A DNA stretch of 35,553 nucleotides from IMG/VR virus record IMGVR_UViG_3300007735_000663, positions 1 through 35,553 of that record, one strand, 5' to 3'. Position 1 is the first letter of the stretch. Each line of letters opens with the position of its first letter. The translations under genes were made by a program, and so were the position numbers. Below, piece after piece: positions 21,463 to 28,705 of this stretch. The DNA is from a virus. Below the pieces are notes generated by a model. That model was not told the origin of the DNA, did no database searches, and saw only the letters and a program-made list of their open reading frames with translations.

Positions 21463-21789
21463 TCAAGCGTTACAACACCCGCAGCATGGTGCATCCTCGC
21501 ACCGGCCGCGCCGGTTGCGGTAGTATTCCCGGCCACCGGCGCGCCATATGTCAGAAACCCCACGGGCCATAGATCGGGCCATATACCGGCCGGCCGCTAT
21601 GGCCGCATCCGGGTCCGTAGCGGCCAGTTCCGGGTCCATATCGGCCACGGCCGCTAGTGTCGGGTCCACGGTATCGGCGCCGGCCAGTTCGGCGCGCCCC
21701 TTACCGTGCCATATGATCAGATCACCCGGTCGGATGACGGCGCCGGTACGGATGCACCGACCGGGATATTTTGCGGTAATGGTTTTCAT
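21463..21789 (-). CDS. Cys-containing small protein, zinc-ribbon-like N-terminus
   Basis: This encodes 108 residues. The N-terminus MKTITAKYPGRCIRTGAVIRPGDLIIWHGKG follows a widespread pattern of a small beta domain with a Cys near residue 12, seen in phage and PARP-associated zinc-finger-like proteins; the second expected Cys is replaced here. The middle contains an imperfect repeat around DPTLAA and DPELAATDPDAA. The C-terminus has five Cys residues in CEDAPCCGCC. It starts in an ATGA overlap with the Cys-rich enzyme-like gene, suggesting related work. The DNA is dense in GGCCG motifs. Confidence 0.7.
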   Translation of the reverse strand: MKTITAKYPGRCIRTGAVIRPGDLIIWHGKGRAELAGADTVDPTLAAVADMDPELAATDPDAAIAAGRYMARSMARGVSDIWRAGGREYYRNRRGRCEDAPCCGCCNA

Positions 21790-22445
21790 GCTGATACCCT
21801 TATATCAATAACGCGTTTTTTCGTGCCGTGCGCGGGAAACCCGACGATCGTTGACCGTTGACGTTGGCACAGTTGGCAAGTGGCGCATGAGACGTCATCG
21901 CGTTGCGTGGCCGGGCAGACCACCACTTTGCGGCCGGCCGGCGTGGTGGTGTTTTCGGTTTGCGTTGACGGCAAAACCACCACCACCGGACCGGCGCCGG
22001 TATCGGCCAGTGTATCGGCATCGGTTAGATCATTGGCAGATAGGTTGACGGTAAAGCCCCATGCGTTTGCGTGCTTAACCCATGCAAGGGATTGTGTGTC
22101 CCGGTGGTGCGTGTAGGTGAATCCACGCCGGCCGATATTGGCGTGCACCAATTGCCCTAGTTTGACGGCATCGATTGTGCCGCCGGTTTGCGGCAAGTCA
22201 CCCGCTTGATTGTGGCGCCACAATTGACCCTCAGGCAGTGCCGCAATGGCTTGCGTGAACTGGCCCCAGGACGTGCCGCGCGTGCCGGCAGACACTGCCG
22301 CCCAGTGCAGGGCTAAGGGACCGGATGCAGCATAGCACCCGGCGCGCATCGCGCAATCGGCCGGGCAGGATTCTTTGGCAGTGGTGGATACAGGGATAGG
22401 CCCTGTTTTGACGTTAGCCGATTTAAGGGTGAGATGTACTTGCAT
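21786..22445 (-). CDS. Cys-rich conserved phage protein (DUF7227-like)
   Basis: This encodes 219 residues, with AAAGG 7 nt upstream of ATG 22445. An N-terminal Cys cluster has the form C-x3-C-x5-C-Y-A, followed by a Ser-Gly-Pro-Leu stretch. Further conserved parts are QLWRHNQAGDLP, GRRGFTYTHHRD and VNLSANDL, with a C-terminal cluster VCPATQRDDVSCATCQLC. The order of strands and the CYA motif recall Gp37/Gp68 (DUF5131) proteins, thought to be radical-SAM-like. Whether this family binds SAM or an iron-sulphur cluster is not shown. I believe it is conserved in other podoviruses with unknown function. Confidence 0.75.
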   Translation of the reverse strand: MQVHLTLKSANVKTGPIPVSTTAKESCPADCAMRAGCYAASGPLALHWAAVSAGTRGTSWGQFTQAIAALPEGQLWRHNQAGDLPQTGGTIDAVKLGQLVHANIGRRGFTYTHHRDTQSLAWVKHANAWGFTVNLSANDLTDADTLADTGAGPVVVVLPSTQTENTTTPAGRKVVVCPATQRDDVSCATCQLCQRQRSTIVGFPAHGTKKRVIDIRVSA

Positions 22446-22506
22446 GGTTTGCCTTTACTTAATTAGATTGAACAATGCGCGGCAGCTGGCCGCGCGGGTT
22501 TGAAGG

Positions 22507-22692
22507 TTAGACAATAAAGTCGGGGTGTTGAGTCAGCTTGAATGCTTGCGCCTGCTCCATCAGCGCGGCGCGGCTGCGGTTAGTTCGCGCAGCGCGTATC
22601 AAGGCGGACAGACTGCGCGCGGCAGTGTCAACCATGCCAGCGGCAAGATACAGACAGACTGATTTCAGTTCACGGGTTTCGGCTTTGGTCAT
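22507..22692 (-). CDS. first gene of second minus operon, small helical protein
   Basis: This encodes 61 residues, with GGAG 8 nt upstream of ATG 22692. It is Ala/Arg-rich and helical (TKAETRELKSVCLYLAAGM, then SLSALIRAARTNRSRAALMEQA). No motif is recognised, but similar short proteins head phage accessory operons. It lies about 45 nt downstream of a sigma70-like promoter. The 61-nt gap to the next gene holds a second ribosome binding site and no obvious regulatory element. Confidence 0.66.
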   Translation of the reverse strand: MTKAETRELKSVCLYLAAGMVDTAARSLSALIRAARTNRSRAALMEQAQAFKLTQHPDFIV

Positions 22693-22736
22693 GATGCGTG
22701 CTCCAGGTGTTGCATGGCGACTGTGCCATGCGCGCT

Positions 22737-22765
22737 AGTGTAAAGGAATTCCTTGCACAATGCAA
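22737..22765 (-). promoter_or_regulatory. sigma70-like promoter with palindromic spacer
   Basis: On the minus strand TTGCAT (22765-22760) and TACACT (22742-22737) are separated by exactly 17 nt. The spacer contains a perfect 12-bp palindrome AAGGAATTCCTT (22743-22754), and a second inverted repeat TTGCA-CAA-TGCAA (22753-22765) covers the -35. Both could be operators. Confidence 0.6.
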
Positions 22766-22883
22766 TAGCCAAGTAAAATAGTGGGGAATGGACAGTGTGT
22801 GGACTGTGCGTGGACTATGGAAACGTGGGGGGATTGTCCACGCTCGCACAGAGGGGAGAATATGGTCTGTGGACAATGTGGAC

Positions 22884-22921
22884 AATGAGTATGTAAGTCT
22901 AGAAATAGATTAAAAATATAC
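22884..22921. other. AT-rich core between iteron clusters
   Basis: This stretch of about 38 bp is strongly A/T-rich compared with the GC-rich genome and sits between the two oppositely oriented repeat clusters. It runs directly into the LexA-like box. In replication origins such a tract would be the unwinding element. That function is inferred. Confidence 0.45.
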
Positions 22922-22938
22922 TGTATGGGTATACAGTA
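22919..22938. promoter_or_regulatory. LexA (SOS) box
   Basis: TACTGTATGGGTATACAGTA is a 20-bp palindrome with perfect 8-bp arms around GGGT. It contains CTGT-N8-ACAG, the gammaproteobacterial and betaproteobacterial LexA consensus, and matches the ideal E. coli SOS box at all positions except three in the centre. It lies between the two divergent operons, next to the iterons. Host LexA binding is therefore likely. No phage-encoded LexA-like repressor is visible. Confidence 0.75.
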
Positions 22939-23202
22939 GTCTTCGCGCCAGCGTCAAGCGCAGCGCGCCCCAAAGGGGGTCGACCGACTTAAAATCGCAG
23001 TCCACATTGTCCACATTGTCCACAAATCCACGCCACGCCACGCAAGCCACGCAAGCCATGCGACTGTCAACCGATGGTCCACATTGTCCACATGGTCCAC
23101 ACGCCGCGCGGCCAGGCGGCAAAAAGGGAATCGGCTTTTTCGCCGAGGGGGTGGGGGAGGGCCCTGGGCCGAGAGGTCACGGCAGCGGAGGGATCACCAA
23201 AA

Positions 23203-23232
23203 CTTTTTTATTTTTTGCAAAAATGCTATATT
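23203..23232 (+). promoter_or_regulatory. extended -10 promoter of packaging operon
   Basis: TGC followed by TATATT (23224-23232) forms an extended -10, preceded by two T-tracts at 23204-23216. No good -35 is seen. The start predicted 7 nt beyond the -10 is base 23239, the A of the small terminase ATG. The TGCTAT core is shared with the promoter at 14138-14146. Confidence 0.58.
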
Positions 23233-23238
23233 CGGCCC

Positions 23239-23682
23239 ATGTTCGAGACCCTGCCATACGAGCCACGCCAACTGCGCGCAACCGAAGATCGGCTGGCACG
23301 CATCTACCGCGCTGCCAAGCTAGGACTCAAGGGCGACAATCTTGCCTTGGCCGCAGGCATGTTGCCCAAGGAATACGCCAGACTCAAGCAGTTCGACGAG
23401 ATCGCCGAATATGCTGAACTCAAAGGCCGCGCCGAGGGCGAGATGGAGATGAGCCATTTGCTGCACGATGCTGCGGCGCAAGGCGACGCCAAAGCGGCCT
23501 TAGCCATCTTGCAAAACGTCCACGGCTGGGTCGCCAAGCAGGCCATCAGTGTGGACGTAAACCAGTCGATCAGCATCACCGCCGCGCTGCAAGAGGCCGA
23601 GCGGCGCGTCGTTGAAGTGATCGAGAACAACCCAAGCCAAATGCTACAGCATGCAAACCACACGTTACAGCGCGCAGGATGA
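23239..23682 (+). CDS. terminase small subunit
   Basis: This encodes 147 residues from ATG 23239. The frame is open to 23074 through the repeat region, but the product is family-like only from here. There is no ribosome binding site, and the promoter places the transcript start at or next to the ATG, so the message may be leaderless. The N-terminal half has a helix-turn-helix-like pattern (LARIYRAAKLGLKGDNLALAAGM), followed by long helices (KAALAILQNVHGW) and a C-terminal helix. The protein would recognise packaging DNA and bring it to the large subunit, whose start overlaps this gene by 32 nt. Confidence 0.83.
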   Translation: MFETLPYEPRQLRATEDRLARIYRAAKLGLKGDNLALAAGMLPKEYARLKQFDEIAEYAELKGRAEGEMEMSHLLHDAAAQGDAKAALAILQNVHGWVAKQAISVDVNQSISITAALQEAERRVVEVIENNPSQMLQHANHTLQRAG

Positions 23683-25180
23683 GCAGGAGCTAATGGCTCG
23701 GCTGTGGAGCCCGGCCATCAAGGACAACCCGCTGGCGTTTGTAATGTTCGCGTATCCGTGGGGCGTCAAGGGCACGCCACTGGAGCACTTCACTGGCCCG
23801 CGCAAGTGGCAGCGCGAGGTGCTCACGGCTATGGCCGAGCATATTAAACAGAATGGCGGCAAAGTGGACTTCGACGTGCTGCGCCTGGCCGTGTCATCGG
23901 GACGCGGTATCGGCAAGTCGGCCTTAGTGTCATGGATTACGGACTGGATGCTGTCCACGCGCATCGGCTCGACGACCATCATCTCGGCCAACAGTGAGTC
24001 ACAGTTGCGCTCGATCACTTGGGCCGAGCTGACAAAGTGGCTGGCGATGTCAATCAACAGCCACTGGTTCGAGGTCAGCGCCACTAGATTGATGCCGGCC
24101 AAGTGGCTGACTGAGTTGGTTGAGCGCGACTTGAAGAAAGGCACGCGCTACTGGGGCGTTGAGGGCCGGCTGTGGTCGGCAGAAAACCCGGACGCCTACG
24201 CTGGCGTACACAACTTTGACGGCGTGATGGTGATATTTGACGAGGCGTCGGGTATTGACGACTCGATCTGGGCGGTGACGTCTGGATTCTTTACAGAGAA
24301 CACGCCAAATCGCTTTTGGCTGGCGTTTTCCAACCCACGTCGCAACACTGGCTACTTCTACGAGGCGTTCAACAGCAAGCGCGACTTTTGGGCGACCAAG
24401 ATCGTGGACGCTAGGACGGTCGAGGGCACCGACAAGGCGGTCTACGAGCAGATTATTGCGGAATACGGGCCAGACAGCAGCCAGGCGCACGTCGAGGTGT
24501 ACGGTCAGTTCCCCAACGAGGGCGACGATCAGTTCATCAGCATCGGCGTGGTGGACGCGGCCATGAAGCGCCAGCCGTACAAGGACGAGACGGCGCCGAT
24601 TGTGATTGGCGTAGACCCGGCGCGGTTCGGGGCAGACGCAACGGTCATTGCCGTGCGACAAGGGCGCGACATCATCAAGCTGATCCGGCACCGGGGCGAC
24701 GACACAATGACGGTCGTGGGCCATGTAATCGACGCGATTGAGGAATTTAAACCCACGCTGGTTAATATTGACGAGGGCGGGTTGGGCGCAGGCGTCGTGG
24801 ACCGGCTCAAAGAGCAGCGGTACAAGATCAGAGGGGTTAATTTTGGCAATAAGGCCAAAAATCCCATCATGTACGGCAACAAACGGGCTGAAATTTGGGG
24901 TGAAATGCGCGATTGGCTCAAGTCGGCGAGCGTTCCAAACGACAGATTCTTGAAATCTGACTTAATTTCGCCTAAGATGAAACCAGATTCCCGTGGTACG
25001 ATCTATCTGGAGTCCAAAAAGGACATGAAAGCCCGTGGTTTGGCAAGCCCCGACGCAGCAGATGCGATAGCGTTGACGTTTGCCTTTCCAGTGGCGCATC
25101 GTGAGGCGCGCGAAGGTAAGCAGCGCACCACGCGGTCGATGGGCTATGGCAGCGTATCAACCTCTTGGATGGGGGCGTAG
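23651..25180 (+). CDS. terminase large subunit
   Basis: This encodes 509 residues from ATG 23651. ATG 23693 (residue 15) has an AGGAG close by and is an alternative start. Walker A is SGRGIGKS (residues 83-90) and Walker B is VMVIFDE with Asp197-Glu198. The C-terminal nuclease has Asp322 in GVDPARFG, Asp374-Glu375 in NIDEGGLG, and a late Asp in SPDAADA. This is a complete ATPase-nuclease packaging motor, of the podovirus type with an AYPWGVKGTPLE N-terminus. It pumps DNA into the prohead through the portal encoded downstream and cuts it. The stop is immediately followed by the next ATG. Confidence 0.93.
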   Translation: MQTTRYSAQDEQELMARLWSPAIKDNPLAFVMFAYPWGVKGTPLEHFTGPRKWQREVLTAMAEHIKQNGGKVDFDVLRLAVSSGRGIGKSALVSWITDWMLSTRIGSTTIISANSESQLRSITWAELTKWLAMSINSHWFEVSATRLMPAKWLTELVERDLKKGTRYWGVEGRLWSAENPDAYAGVHNFDGVMVIFDEASGIDDSIWAVTSGFFTENTPNRFWLAFSNPRRNTGYFYEAFNSKRDFWATKIVDARTVEGTDKAVYEQIIAEYGPDSSQAHVEVYGQFPNEGDDQFISIGVVDAAMKRQPYKDETAPIVIGVDPARFGADATVIAVRQGRDIIKLIRHRGDDTMTVVGHVIDAIEEFKPTLVNIDEGGLGAGVVDRLKEQRYKIRGVNFGNKAKNPIMYGNKRAEIWGEMRDWLKSASVPNDRFLKSDLISPKMKPDSRGTIYLESKKDMKARGLASPDAADAIALTFAFPVAHREAREGKQRTTRSMGYGSVSTSWMGA

Positions 25181-25444
25181 ATGGCGACTAAAAAAGGCGT
25201 GTCTCTCAGCGTAGGACGGGGCGAAAAGCTGCCCGTCAGCAAGGGCGCTGGCCTGACCGCCAAAGGCCGCGAAAAATACAACGCGGCCACCGGCTCCAAC
25301 CTCAAACCACCCGCACCAAACCCCAAGACCAAAGCCGATGCTGGCCGCAAAGCCTCGTTTTGCGCAAGAATGTCTGGGGTTGTCAAGAACGCCAAAGGCG
25401 ACGCCGAGCGGGCCAAAGCATCCCTTAAACGATGGAAGTGCTAA
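25181..25444 (+). CDS. small basic conserved protein (DUF6321-like)
   Basis: This encodes 87 residues, starting directly after the terminase stop codon (TAG-ATG). It is rich in Lys, Ala and Gly, with conserved GAGLTAKGREKYNAATGSNL in the middle and a C-terminal SFCARMSGV...ERAKASLKRWKC. I associate this pattern with DUF6321, a small family often placed beside terminase genes. It is highly basic and so a likely DNA- or capsid-interacting protein. The exact role is not known. Confidence 0.8.
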   Translation: MATKKGVSLSVGRGEKLPVSKGAGLTAKGREKYNAATGSNLKPPAPNPKTKADAGRKASFCARMSGVVKNAKGDAERAKASLKRWKC

Positions 25445-25446
25445 TC

Positions 25447-25614
25447 ATGGCTACAAAACCCGGACTCTACGAGAATATCCACCGAAAGCAGGCCAGAATC
25501 GCGGCCGGCAGTGGCGAGAAGATGCGTAAGCCGGGCAGTAAGGGCGCCCCGACCGACAAGGCGTTCCGCGAGTCGGCCAAGACGGCCAAAAAACCAGCAA
25601 AATCTACTCGGTAA
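25447..25614 (+). CDS. small basic conserved phage protein
   Basis: This encodes 55 residues from ATG 25447, with GGAAG 8 nt upstream. The motif KPGLYENIHRKQARIAAGSG followed by EKMRKPGSKGAP is a recurrent phage protein pattern, found near portal and terminase genes, with no known function. It has a basic Lys/Ala tail. The 3' end overlaps the convergent HNH gene by 11 nt. Confidence 0.78.
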   Translation: MATKPGLYENIHRKQARIAAGSGEKMRKPGSKGAPTDKAFRESAKTAKKPAKSTR

Positions 25615-26185
25615 AACCGTGCGGCGTATGCTTACCATGCTCCAACGAATGGCAATTTGGGCACAGCACCTCCAAGTTGCTCAATTCGTTGTTGCGACGG
25701 TTTCTGTCTTTGTGATGGACGCCAAGAATGTGCGGCGCGGCGTTGTACCCGCACCGAACACAAGCAGTAAGCATGTCTCTTTTAGCCATGTTTTTCCGCA
25801 CGGTGGCAAAGTCAGGACGCCAGACTTCTTTGGCCGCTTTATTGACACAAGCCCGCGAGCAGTATTTTCGTTTGTGCGAGGGCGACCCCAAAAAAGCGCT
25901 GCTGCAATGTTGGCATGTGTACGACACGGTGCCCTTCTTGTGCATAGCCTTGTGATAGCATCCTGCCGAGCAATACTTGGCTTTATTTGCGCGGCTGGCA
26001 ATATGCGTAAATGTGGAGCCGCACTCTTGGCAAGCGCTGGTAACTTGCACCCGGCTGGAAAGTGCGAGACACTTGCGGCTACAGAACACTGCGGTGTCCT
26101 TGCGGTACTCAGGAACCGTAAAGACACATTGGCATTGCCCACATGTTTTTTCGTACCGAATTCGGGAGCGTTTCATGCCACTCAT
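25604..26185 (-). CDS. HNH endonuclease with three Cys-finger repeats
   Basis: This encodes 193 residues from ATG 26185, with GGAGGT 7 nt upstream. The frame is open to 26530 antisense to other genes, which is rejected. The N-terminal part has three Cys-x2-Cys...Tyr/Phe-Cys-Ser-x2-Cys repeats (about residues 15-38, 52-74, 87-112), like treble-clef zinc fingers. The C-terminal HNH domain reads CVRCGYNA...GVHHKDRNRRNNELSNLEVLCPNCH. It lies antisense in the late operon, overlapping 11 nt with each neighbour. This fits a free-standing homing endonuclease. The finger array may specify its target site. Confidence 0.87.
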   Translation of the reverse strand: MSGMKRSRIRYEKTCGQCQCVFTVPEYRKDTAVFCSRKCLALSSRVQVTSACQECGSTFTHIASRANKAKYCSAGCYHKAMHKKGTVSYTCQHCSSAFLGSPSHKRKYCSRACVNKAAKEVWRPDFATVRKNMAKRDMLTACVRCGYNAAPHILGVHHKDRNRRNNELSNLEVLCPNCHSLEHGKHTPHGFTE

Positions 26186-26336
26186 TAAAAGTACCTCCAA
26201 AGAAGCGTTTAGAAAAAACGTGGCTGCTGAAGCCAAAACAAAACCCATCAAGCAAGCAGTAGCTATAGCATACTCGGTAAAGCGAGCGGCTGCAAGCAAA
26301 TCTGCGGCTAAGCCCGCGTCTAGGAGCAAGAAATGA
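26175..26336 (+). CDS. small basic conserved phage protein (DUF6496-like)
   Basis: This encodes 53 residues from ATG 26175, with GGGAG upstream. The sequence MPLIKSTSKEAFRKNVAAEA, then KPIKQAVAIAYSVKRAA, matches a very common small Lys/Ala-rich phage family. The role is unknown. A longer frame from 25977 is antisense to the endonuclease and rejected. Its first 11 nt overlap the 5' end of the HNH gene on the other strand. Confidence 0.8.
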   Translation: MPLIKSTSKEAFRKNVAAEAKTKPIKQAVAIAYSVKRAAASKSAAKPASRSKK

Positions 26337-26518
26337 GCAAACACCTCGAACCCATCAGCAAACTCAACGCCCGCGAGCCAAAGATGTCTGGTGGCGGGAT
26401 GCCCGACCGCAACAAGGAGACGTACTCCAAGATGCCGGGCATGGGCTGCCACGGTAGCATCCCCAGCGGCACCAACGTCAAGGCGACGGTTGCCAAGGTT
26501 CTGAGCAAGATCAAGTAA
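26333..26518 (+). CDS. small conserved phage protein
   Basis: This encodes 61 residues starting in an ATGA overlap. It contains SKHLEPISKLNAREPKMSGGGMPDRN and a basic C-terminus (VKATVAKVLSKIK). Such short proteins sit between terminase and portal genes in podoviruses. Three nt separate it from the portal start, so the two are probably coupled. No function is known. Confidence 0.74.
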   Translation: MSKHLEPISKLNAREPKMSGGGMPDRNKETYSKMPGMGCHGSIPSGTNVKATVAKVLSKIK

Positions 26519-26521
26519 GCC

Positions 26522-28705
26522 ATGCCGCAAGACTATTCAGGCGTTGTTGCCGCTGGCGCGGTCAGCGAGGGCGGCTCGGCCAAAGACAAGAGCGACGCCG
26601 ACGTCCTCTCGACCGCCCGCAGCCGCCTGGATATGGCGATCTCCGCGTTGTCGGAATCGCGCGAAGATGAGTTGGACGACTTGCGGTTCTACGCTGGCTC
26701 GCCCGACAACCACTGGCAGTGGCCGGCCGATGTGCTGGCGACCCGTGGCGCAGTGCAGGGCCAGACGATTAACGCTAGGCCATGCCTGACGATTAACAAG
26801 CTGCCGCAGCACGTTCACCAGGTCACCAACGAGCAGCGCCTAAACCGCCCGCAGCCCAAGGTCATCCCGGTCGATGACAAAGCTGACGTCGAGGTGGCCG
26901 AGATATTCAACGGTGTCATCCGGCACATCGAGTACATCTCCGACGCCGACGTAGCCTACGACACCGCCTGTGAGAACCAAGTCGCCTATGGCGAGGGCTA
27001 CGTCCGTATCCTGACCGAGTACTGCGACGCAGACACGTTCAATCAGGACATCAAGATCGGGCGCATCAGGAACAGCTTTTCGGTCTACATGGACCCGCTC
27101 ATCCAAGACCCGTGCGGCTCGGACGCCCGCTGGTGCTTTATCACTGAAGACATCCCGCGTGACGAATACGAGCGCCAGTTCCCCAACGCATCGCCTCTGA
27201 GCACCTTGCAGACGCTGGGCGTCGGTGACCAAGGCTTTAGCCAGTGGATGAACGAGAACACGGTGCGAATTGCCGAGTACTTTTACATCGACAACACCAA
27301 AGAAACGCTTAACCTGTACCCCGGCAACCTGACTGCGTTTCAAGGATCGCCCGAAGACAAGATGCTGCGGTTGCAGTTTGGCAAGCCCCTGCGCTCGCGT
27401 CAGTCTGACCGCAAGAAAGTCAAGTGGCTCAAGATCAACGGCTACGAGGTGCTAGAGCGCTCCGACTGGGCTGGCTCGCACATCCCGGTGATCCGCTGCG
27501 TGGGCAACGAGTTCGAGGTTGAGGGCCGTCTGTACGTCAGCGGCCTAGTGCGTAACGCCAAAGACGCGCAGCGCATGTACAACTACTGGACGAGCCAAGA
27601 AGCTGAGATGCTGGCGCTGGCCCCCAAGGCGCCGTTCATAGGCTACGGCGGGCAGTTCGAGGGTTACGAGATGCAGTGGAAGACTGCAAACACCCAGAAC
27701 TGGCCGTATCTGGAGGTCAACCCTGACGTCACAGACGGCGCAGGATCGGCTTTGCCGCTGCCGCAGCGTGCAGCCCCACCGCTGCCCCAAACCGGCCTCA
27801 TACAGGCCAAAATGGGCGCTGCCGACGACATCAAGAGCGTCACCGGGCAGTACAACGCATCGCTCGGCCAAACGTCCAACGAGCGCAGCGGCAAAGCCAT
27901 CTTGGCCCGCCAGCGCGAGTCCGACACCGGCACCTATCACTACGTTGACAACTATGCTCGCATGATCCGCTATGTCGGGCGGCAGTTGGTCGATCTGATT
28001 CCGAAGATTTACGACACTGAGCGCATCGCCCGCATCATTCAAGAGGACGGCGAGTCGGGCATGGTCAAGATCAACCCGATGCAGCAAGAGCCGGTCAAGA
28101 AGATCAGGAACGAGCAGGGCATCGTAGTTGACAAAATTTACAACCCCGGCGTCGGCAAGTACGATGTGCGCGTCATCACCGGGCCAGGTTTTCAAACCAA
28201 GCGTCAGGAGTCGCTCGAAGCAATGGCTCAGTTGCTGCAAGGCAACCCGCAGCTTTGGACCGTGGCTGGCGACTTGTTCATCAAGAACATGGACTGGCCG
28301 GGCGCGCAGGAGATGGCAAAACGTTTTGCCAAGGTCATCGATCCGGCCATCATCGGGGACGACGAGGACAACCCAGCATTGGCGGCGGCCAAGCAGCAAA
28401 TCGAGGCAATGAACCAAGAGATGCAGCAGATGTCTGGGATGCTCCAGAACGTGCAGCAGTCGTTTGAAGCCCGTGATGTGCAAATCAAGGAGTTCAAGGC
28501 CGAGATTGAAGCCTACAATGCTGAAACCAAGCGGATTGCGGCAGTGCAGGCTGGCATGACCGAGCAGCAAATTCAAGACATCGCTATGGGCGTGGTGGCT
28601 GCGGCAATGGAAAGCAATGAGTTAGTATCGCCAAGCGAGGCCCGCGAGATGCCTGAGATGCAGCCCGAGCAGCCGCCGATGCCGATGGAAGGACAAATGC
28701 AATGA
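26522..28705 (+). CDS. portal protein, P22 gp1-like
   Basis: This encodes 727 residues, close to P22 gp1 (725). It has the family's early DDLRFYAGSPDNHWQWP motif, then TINKLPQHVHQVTNEQRLNRPQPKV at about residues 90-115 and NGVIRHIEYISDADVAYDTAC downstream. These are the signatures of the P22-type portal. The C-terminal part (about 600-690) is a Gln/Met-rich coiled coil, corresponding to the P22 barrel, and ends in a Pro/Met/Gln-rich tail. Twelve copies would form the ring through which terminase pumps DNA and to which the gp4-like factor binds. The stop overlaps the next gene as ATGA. Confidence 0.93.
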   Translation: MPQDYSGVVAAGAVSEGGSAKDKSDADVLSTARSRLDMAISALSESREDELDDLRFYAGSPDNHWQWPADVLATRGAVQGQTINARPCLTINKLPQHVHQVTNEQRLNRPQPKVIPVDDKADVEVAEIFNGVIRHIEYISDADVAYDTACENQVAYGEGYVRILTEYCDADTFNQDIKIGRIRNSFSVYMDPLIQDPCGSDARWCFITEDIPRDEYERQFPNASPLSTLQTLGVGDQGFSQWMNENTVRIAEYFYIDNTKETLNLYPGNLTAFQGSPEDKMLRLQFGKPLRSRQSDRKKVKWLKINGYEVLERSDWAGSHIPVIRCVGNEFEVEGRLYVSGLVRNAKDAQRMYNYWTSQEAEMLALAPKAPFIGYGGQFEGYEMQWKTANTQNWPYLEVNPDVTDGAGSALPLPQRAAPPLPQTGLIQAKMGAADDIKSVTGQYNASLGQTSNERSGKAILARQRESDTGTYHYVDNYARMIRYVGRQLVDLIPKIYDTERIARIIQEDGESGMVKINPMQQEPVKKIRNEQGIVVDKIYNPGVGKYDVRVITGPGFQTKRQESLEAMAQLLQGNPQLWTVAGDLFIKNMDWPGAQEMAKRFAKVIDPAIIGDDEDNPALAAAKQQIEAMNQEMQQMSGMLQNVQQSFEARDVQIKEFKAEIEAYNAETKRIAAVQAGMTEQQIQDIAMGVVAAAMESNELVSPSEAREMPEMQPEQPPMPMEGQMQ

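Larger units (their letters stand above)
22797..23103. repeat. GTCCACA iteron array, possible origin or packaging site
   Basis: About eleven copies of GTCCAC(A) or its complement lie in 307 bp. Five are exact TTGTCCACA or complement (22868-22876, 22877-22885, 23007-23015, 23016-23024, 23084-23092), several in 9-bp tandem. Copies left of the AT-rich core mostly read one way and copies on the right read the other. TTGTCCACA differs by one base from the DnaA box TTATCCACA. The array is gene-free and ends 136 bp before the small terminase gene, so an origin or a terminase-binding site are both possible. Confidence 0.72.

Noticed and set aside
22670-22885. A 71-codon minus-strand frame in the control region
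   Set aside because: It runs through the promoter and iterons, is Ser/Thr/His-rich without pattern, and overlaps the first accessory gene in another frame.
22797-23103. A CRISPR array
   Set aside because: The repeats are 9-mers in direct tandem or irregular spacing and occur in both orientations, unlike CRISPR repeat-spacer architecture.
23007-23417. Plus-strand frames through the iterons upstream of small terminase
   Set aside because: The translation of the repeats is low complexity, and only the part from 23239 in one frame is family-like.
27545-28576. A 343-codon open frame antisense to the portal gene
   Set aside because: It is a high-GC shadow frame of the portal gene, with no family motif, and the portal frame is well conserved on the other strand.
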